A stretch of 64,000 nucleotides of DNA, from positions 1-64,000 of the forward strand of contig MKTT01000124.1 in NCBI GenBank assembly GCA_001898385.1. Reading direction: 5' to 3'. Shown here in pieces: positions 61,318 to 64,000 of this stretch. The translations under genes and the position numbers were made by a program. Within the stretch, counting starts at the first letter, position 1. Every line of letters begins with the position of its first letter. Under the pieces are notes generated by a model. It ran no database searches. It worked only from the letters and a program-made list of their open reading frames with translations, and was not told the DNA's origin. The DNA is from Planctomycetales bacterium 71-10. GTDB taxonomy: Bacteria > Planctomycetota > Planctomycetia > Isosphaerales > Isosphaeraceae.

Positions 61318-62301
61318 TCAGTAGGCGGGCTGGTGCTGGTCGACGTTGGCCTTGTTAATGAGGCGGAGGGGGGTGACGACCTCGCGGTCGACGGCCTCGC
61401 CCTTGAGGTGGGCGGCCATGACCTCGACGGCCTTCGCGCCCTGTTCGCGAGGATCTTGCAGGATGGTGCAGGCGAGGCGGCCGTCGCGGACGGCGTCGAA
61501 GGCGGTCTTCGCGCCGTCGAAGCCCAGGACGGCCACGTCCTTCCAGCCTTCGGCCAGGGCGACCTCGGAGGCGGGGAGGGCCATCTCGTCGGACTGCGCC
61601 ACCACGGCGCGGATCTCGTCGGGCTTGAAGCGGCGGACGAGGTCGGTCATGACCCCCTTCGCCTTGTCTTCCTGGAAGCCGGCGAAGCGGCTGTCGGCCA
61701 GCTCGATCTCCGGGTGCAGCTTCAGGACCGCGGTGAGGCCCGCGTTCCGCTTGCGCTGGGGGCTGGAGCCCTCGGTCCCTTCCAGGTAGAGGATCTTGCC
61801 CCCCTTCTTGCCGAGGAGCCGGACGAGTTCCTCGCCCTGGAGGACGCCCCCCTCGGAGTCGTCGGCGCCGACGTAGGCGACGACCTCGCCGCCGTTGATC
61901 CGCCGGTTCAGGGCCAGGATCGGGACGCTCCCGCGATTGGCCGCCTCGACCGCCGGCACGAGGGCGTCCTCGTCGCGAGGGCAGAGGATGATCGCCTTGC
62001 AGCCCAGGTTCAGCAGCGTCTCGACCTGGCCGACCTGCTTGGCGTCGTCGTCCTGCCCGTCGCGCACGTCGACGTCCAGCTTCAGCTCCTTCGCCTTCGC
62101 CTCGATCCCGTCCTTCATCGCGAGGAAGAAGGGATGGCCGAAGGTGGGGAGCACCACGCCGATCCTGGCCGGGCCGGCCTTCGACGGCCCGGTGTCCACG
62201 GCCGATCCGGGGCCGGCCTCGCCGCCGCAGCCGGGACCGAAGGTCGCCAGGGTCAGGAACGCCAGCAAGGCCGGCCGGTGCAGCCGATTCGTCGTCTTCA
62301 T
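61318..62301 (-). CDS. Sugar ABC transporter substrate-binding lipoprotein (RbsB-like)
   Basis: The 327-residue protein has a lipoprotein signal (LLAFLTLATFGPGCGG) and a type I periplasmic binding fold: RIGVVLPTFGHPFFLAMKDGIEAKAKELKLDVDV, LNLGCKAIILCPRDEDALVPAVEAANR, VAYVGADDSEGGVLQGEELV and VVAQSDEMALPASEVALAEG. It fits CUT2 binding proteins for ribose, xylose or similar sugars. No ATPase or permease is adjacent; the orphan pair at 26.6-29.3 kb is of the same CUT2 type and could be its partner. The ATG at 62301 keeps the signal intact. Confidence 0.9.
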   Translation of the reverse strand: MKTTNRLHRPALLAFLTLATFGPGCGGEAGPGSAVDTGPSKAGPARIGVVLPTFGHPFFLAMKDGIEAKAKELKLDVDVRDGQDDDAKQVGQVETLLNLGCKAIILCPRDEDALVPAVEAANRGSVPILALNRRINGGEVVAYVGADDSEGGVLQGEELVRLLGKKGGKILYLEGTEGSSPQRKRNAGLTAVLKLHPEIELADSRFAGFQEDKAKGVMTDLVRRFKPDEIRAVVAQSDEMALPASEVALAEGWKDVAVLGFDGAKTAFDAVRDGRLACTILQDPREQGAKAVEVMAAHLKGEAVDREVVTPLRLINKANVDQHQPAY

Positions 62302-62373
62302 CGTCCAATCGCTCCGCGGCACGACGGGTCGGGCGGGGGTCGCCTCGCACTCCGACCCATTGTGCCGCCGGCC

Positions 62374-63867
62374 TCAACGCAGTTCCAGGGGCTCGATCGT
62401 CACCTTGCCCTGGACGCGGAGGATCGGCAGGAACGATTCGAAGGGGGAGACCCCCTCCAGGCTGGACTCGGACAGCTTGATGTGGGTGGCGTCGACCGTC
62501 GACTGGTCGAACGAGCTGTCGAGCGCGACCCAGCGGCCGTTGACGAAGACCTCGTGCCACATGTGGAAGCCGAAGCCCTTGGCCTTCATCTCCTTGCTGT
62601 CGACGTAGATCAACCCCACGGCCACCCGCGCCGGGATCCCCTTGGCCCGCGACATCGCCGCGGCCAGGACGGAGTGCTCGGTGCAGTCGCCGGTCAGGTT
62701 GAGGGCCGCCTCGCTCGCGGGGGCGAAGGTCGTCTCGAAGTTGCTCCGCACGTTCTGGAAGACCCAGTGGTTGATCGCCACGGCCTGCTTCCAGGGGTCG
62801 ATCTCCCCCTTCACGGCGCGGTCGGCCAGTCGGATCACGCGGGAGTCGCCGCTGGTGATCATCGCGTTGGGGCGGAGGTATTCGGGGTCGGCCGGAGATC
62901 CGGCCTCGCCGTCGGCCGGGCCCATCGACTGGATGACCATCGTGGCCGACTTGCCGTCGCCGGTGGGGGAAAGCGTCTGCCGGCGGTCGTTGGGGATGAC
63001 CTGGGTCGGGTCCTCGTCCTTCAGCGTGAGGCGATACTTGATGTAGGTGGTCTGGTAGGGGTTGGGGATGTCGCGCTCGGACTTGACGATGGTGTTGCGG
63101 ATCTGGTCGTACTTGATGCGACCCCCCGGCATCTTGGCGCCGGCCTCGGTGGTGCGGTAGGTCGTCATGCCGCCGAGGAGGTCGACGTCCTGCTTGAGCA
63201 CCTGGCCGGCCGGGTCGACCCAGAGCGTCGAGCCCAGCTCGGGCCGGATCTTGCCGTCGAGCGTCGCGATCTGCTCGATCTTGCGGAGGGGCCGCTTGGC
63301 CCCGTCGCCCAGCTCGATGTCCGAGGTCGCGCCCGCCTTCAGCTCGATGTCGACCACCCGGTTGAGGTCCGGGATGTACATCTTGAGGGTCCGACTCTCC
63401 CCCTCGGTCATGGGCTTCTTCGCCATGCTCTGCTCGGCCGCGTAGGGACCGCGGACCTCGGGGCCCCAGGGGATCACCTGCTCCTGGCGCTGGTTCGTCC
63501 CCTCCAGGATCAGCTTCATCTGGCCCTTGATCGCGTCGCCGTAGACGCGGATCTCGTTGTCGCTGGTGAGGGTGCGGGTGTCGAGCCGGAGGACCTCCCC
63601 CTCGGGGGTCTCGATCGTGCCGTACATCATCTTCTGGACGACCGTGTCGTCGCCGCGGCGGAAGCTCAGGACGGTGTCGACCCGGACGCGGTTCAGGGGC
63701 TTGTCCTTCTCCGTCACCTTCTCGATGAAGGTGTGGATATAGCCGATCTTGTTCCCGGCCAGGAACACGGCGTCCCAGGAGTCCTCCGCGCGGGCGGCCG
63801 GCGTGACGAGGACCAGGAGAGACGGCAGCAGCCCAAGCACGCGCAGGCGACGGCGAATCCGGTTCAT
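62374..63867 (-). CDS. Transglutaminase-like cysteine protease domain protein, exported
   Basis: The 497-residue protein has a signal peptide (VLGLLPSLLVLVTPAARAED), a long beta-rich N-terminal half, and a transglutaminase core near the C-terminus: Cys395 in GDCTEHSVLAAAMSRAKGIPARVAVGL, His in MWHEVFVNGRWVALD and the Asp in the same strand complete the Cys-His-Asp triad. Such planctomycete proteins may act as proteases or crosslinkers of the envelope. The ATG at 63867 is chosen for the signal peptide. It is 72 nt upstream of the sugar-binding lipoprotein gene on the same strand. Confidence 0.88.
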   Translation of the reverse strand: MNRIRRRLRVLGLLPSLLVLVTPAARAEDSWDAVFLAGNKIGYIHTFIEKVTEKDKPLNRVRVDTVLSFRRGDDTVVQKMMYGTIETPEGEVLRLDTRTLTSDNEIRVYGDAIKGQMKLILEGTNQRQEQVIPWGPEVRGPYAAEQSMAKKPMTEGESRTLKMYIPDLNRVVDIELKAGATSDIELGDGAKRPLRKIEQIATLDGKIRPELGSTLWVDPAGQVLKQDVDLLGGMTTYRTTEAGAKMPGGRIKYDQIRNTIVKSERDIPNPYQTTYIKYRLTLKDEDPTQVIPNDRRQTLSPTGDGKSATMVIQSMGPADGEAGSPADPEYLRPNAMITSGDSRVIRLADRAVKGEIDPWKQAVAINHWVFQNVRSNFETTFAPASEAALNLTGDCTEHSVLAAAMSRAKGIPARVAVGLIYVDSKEMKAKGFGFHMWHEVFVNGRWVALDSSFDQSTVDATHIKLSESSLEGVSPFESFLPILRVQGKVTIEPLELR

Positions 63868-64000
63868 GGCGACCCTGACCCTCTCCCTGGACGGGATTCC
63901 AGCTCGACCCGGCGCGTCCCTCGCGCGGACCCTCTCCGGTCCACTATCGGCGAAACCGGGCCGGCCTCTCAAGCTCAAGTCGACCTCGATCCCGCGGGGC

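Overview
The window is GC-rich (roughly 70% or more) and gene-dense, and it looks like a chromosomal segment from a planctomycete, most likely the Isosphaerales (Isosphaera/Singulisphaera/Paludisphaera type). This is inference from gene content. It carries a DUF1559 pseudopilin-like protein followed by a tiny lipoprotein, a DUF1501 Tat-exported protein, a lone sulfatase, a DUF4198/Kelch protein, a Uma2 family protein, a Ser/Thr kinase and many secreted proteins of unknown role. No rRNA, tRNA, CRISPR array, transposase or prophage gene was seen.

Layout. 1-6.0 kb (minus strand): a methyltransferase, a PfaD-type enoyl reductase and the N-terminal 1121 codons of a PfaA-type polyketide/polyunsaturated fatty acid synthase that runs off the left edge. 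6.3-12.2 kb (plus): a ThuA-domain protein, two thioredoxin-fold proteins, rpmE, prfA, prmC and a beta-carbonic anhydrase. 12.2-18.2 kb (minus): a translationally coupled operon dabA-dabB-NuoM-like, predicted to energise uptake of dissolved inorganic carbon; it converges on the carbonic anhydrase gene with a gap of about 10 nt. 18.5-23.1 kb (minus): Kelch/DUF4198 protein, DUF1559 protein plus lipoprotein, dapF. 23.2-31.9 kb (plus): an S2P-like M50 protease, lon, a sugar ABC ATPase overlapping lon by 4 nt, its permease, then VOC, DUF374 acyltransferase-like, DUF2752 and lipoprotein genes. 32.3-42.8 kb (mainly minus): a 2-hydroxyacid dehydrogenase, two glycosyltransferase genes, the housekeeping set ffh-rpsP-trmD-rplS-mnmA, a spermidine synthase-like protein and a GH10-like protein. 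43-54 kb: a second 2-hydroxyacid dehydrogenase, a large dsbD with two N-terminal domains, a phosphatase/GT-C pair, a kinase, a cysteine desulfurase followed by an A-type Fe-S carrier, and two or three very small membrane proteins. 54-64 kb: sulfatase, Uma2, DUF1501 plus SMP-30, an orphan L7/L12-like protein, a sugar-binding lipoprotein and a transglutaminase.

The most notable points are the inorganic-carbon uptake operon beside a carbonic anhydrase in what should be a heterotroph, the PfaA/PfaD-type synthase, and a roughly 185-bp palindromic element present three times (28.2, 31.9 and 60.7 kb), one copy lying between two genes of an ABC transporter. A tandem set of roughly 50-residue membrane proteins includes one apparently broken copy. 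Several promoters match the sigma-70 consensus well, and two of them precede leaders longer than 200 nt. Start codons are often GTG or TTG with a good Shine-Dalgarno sequence, so several starts given here differ from the longest open frame.
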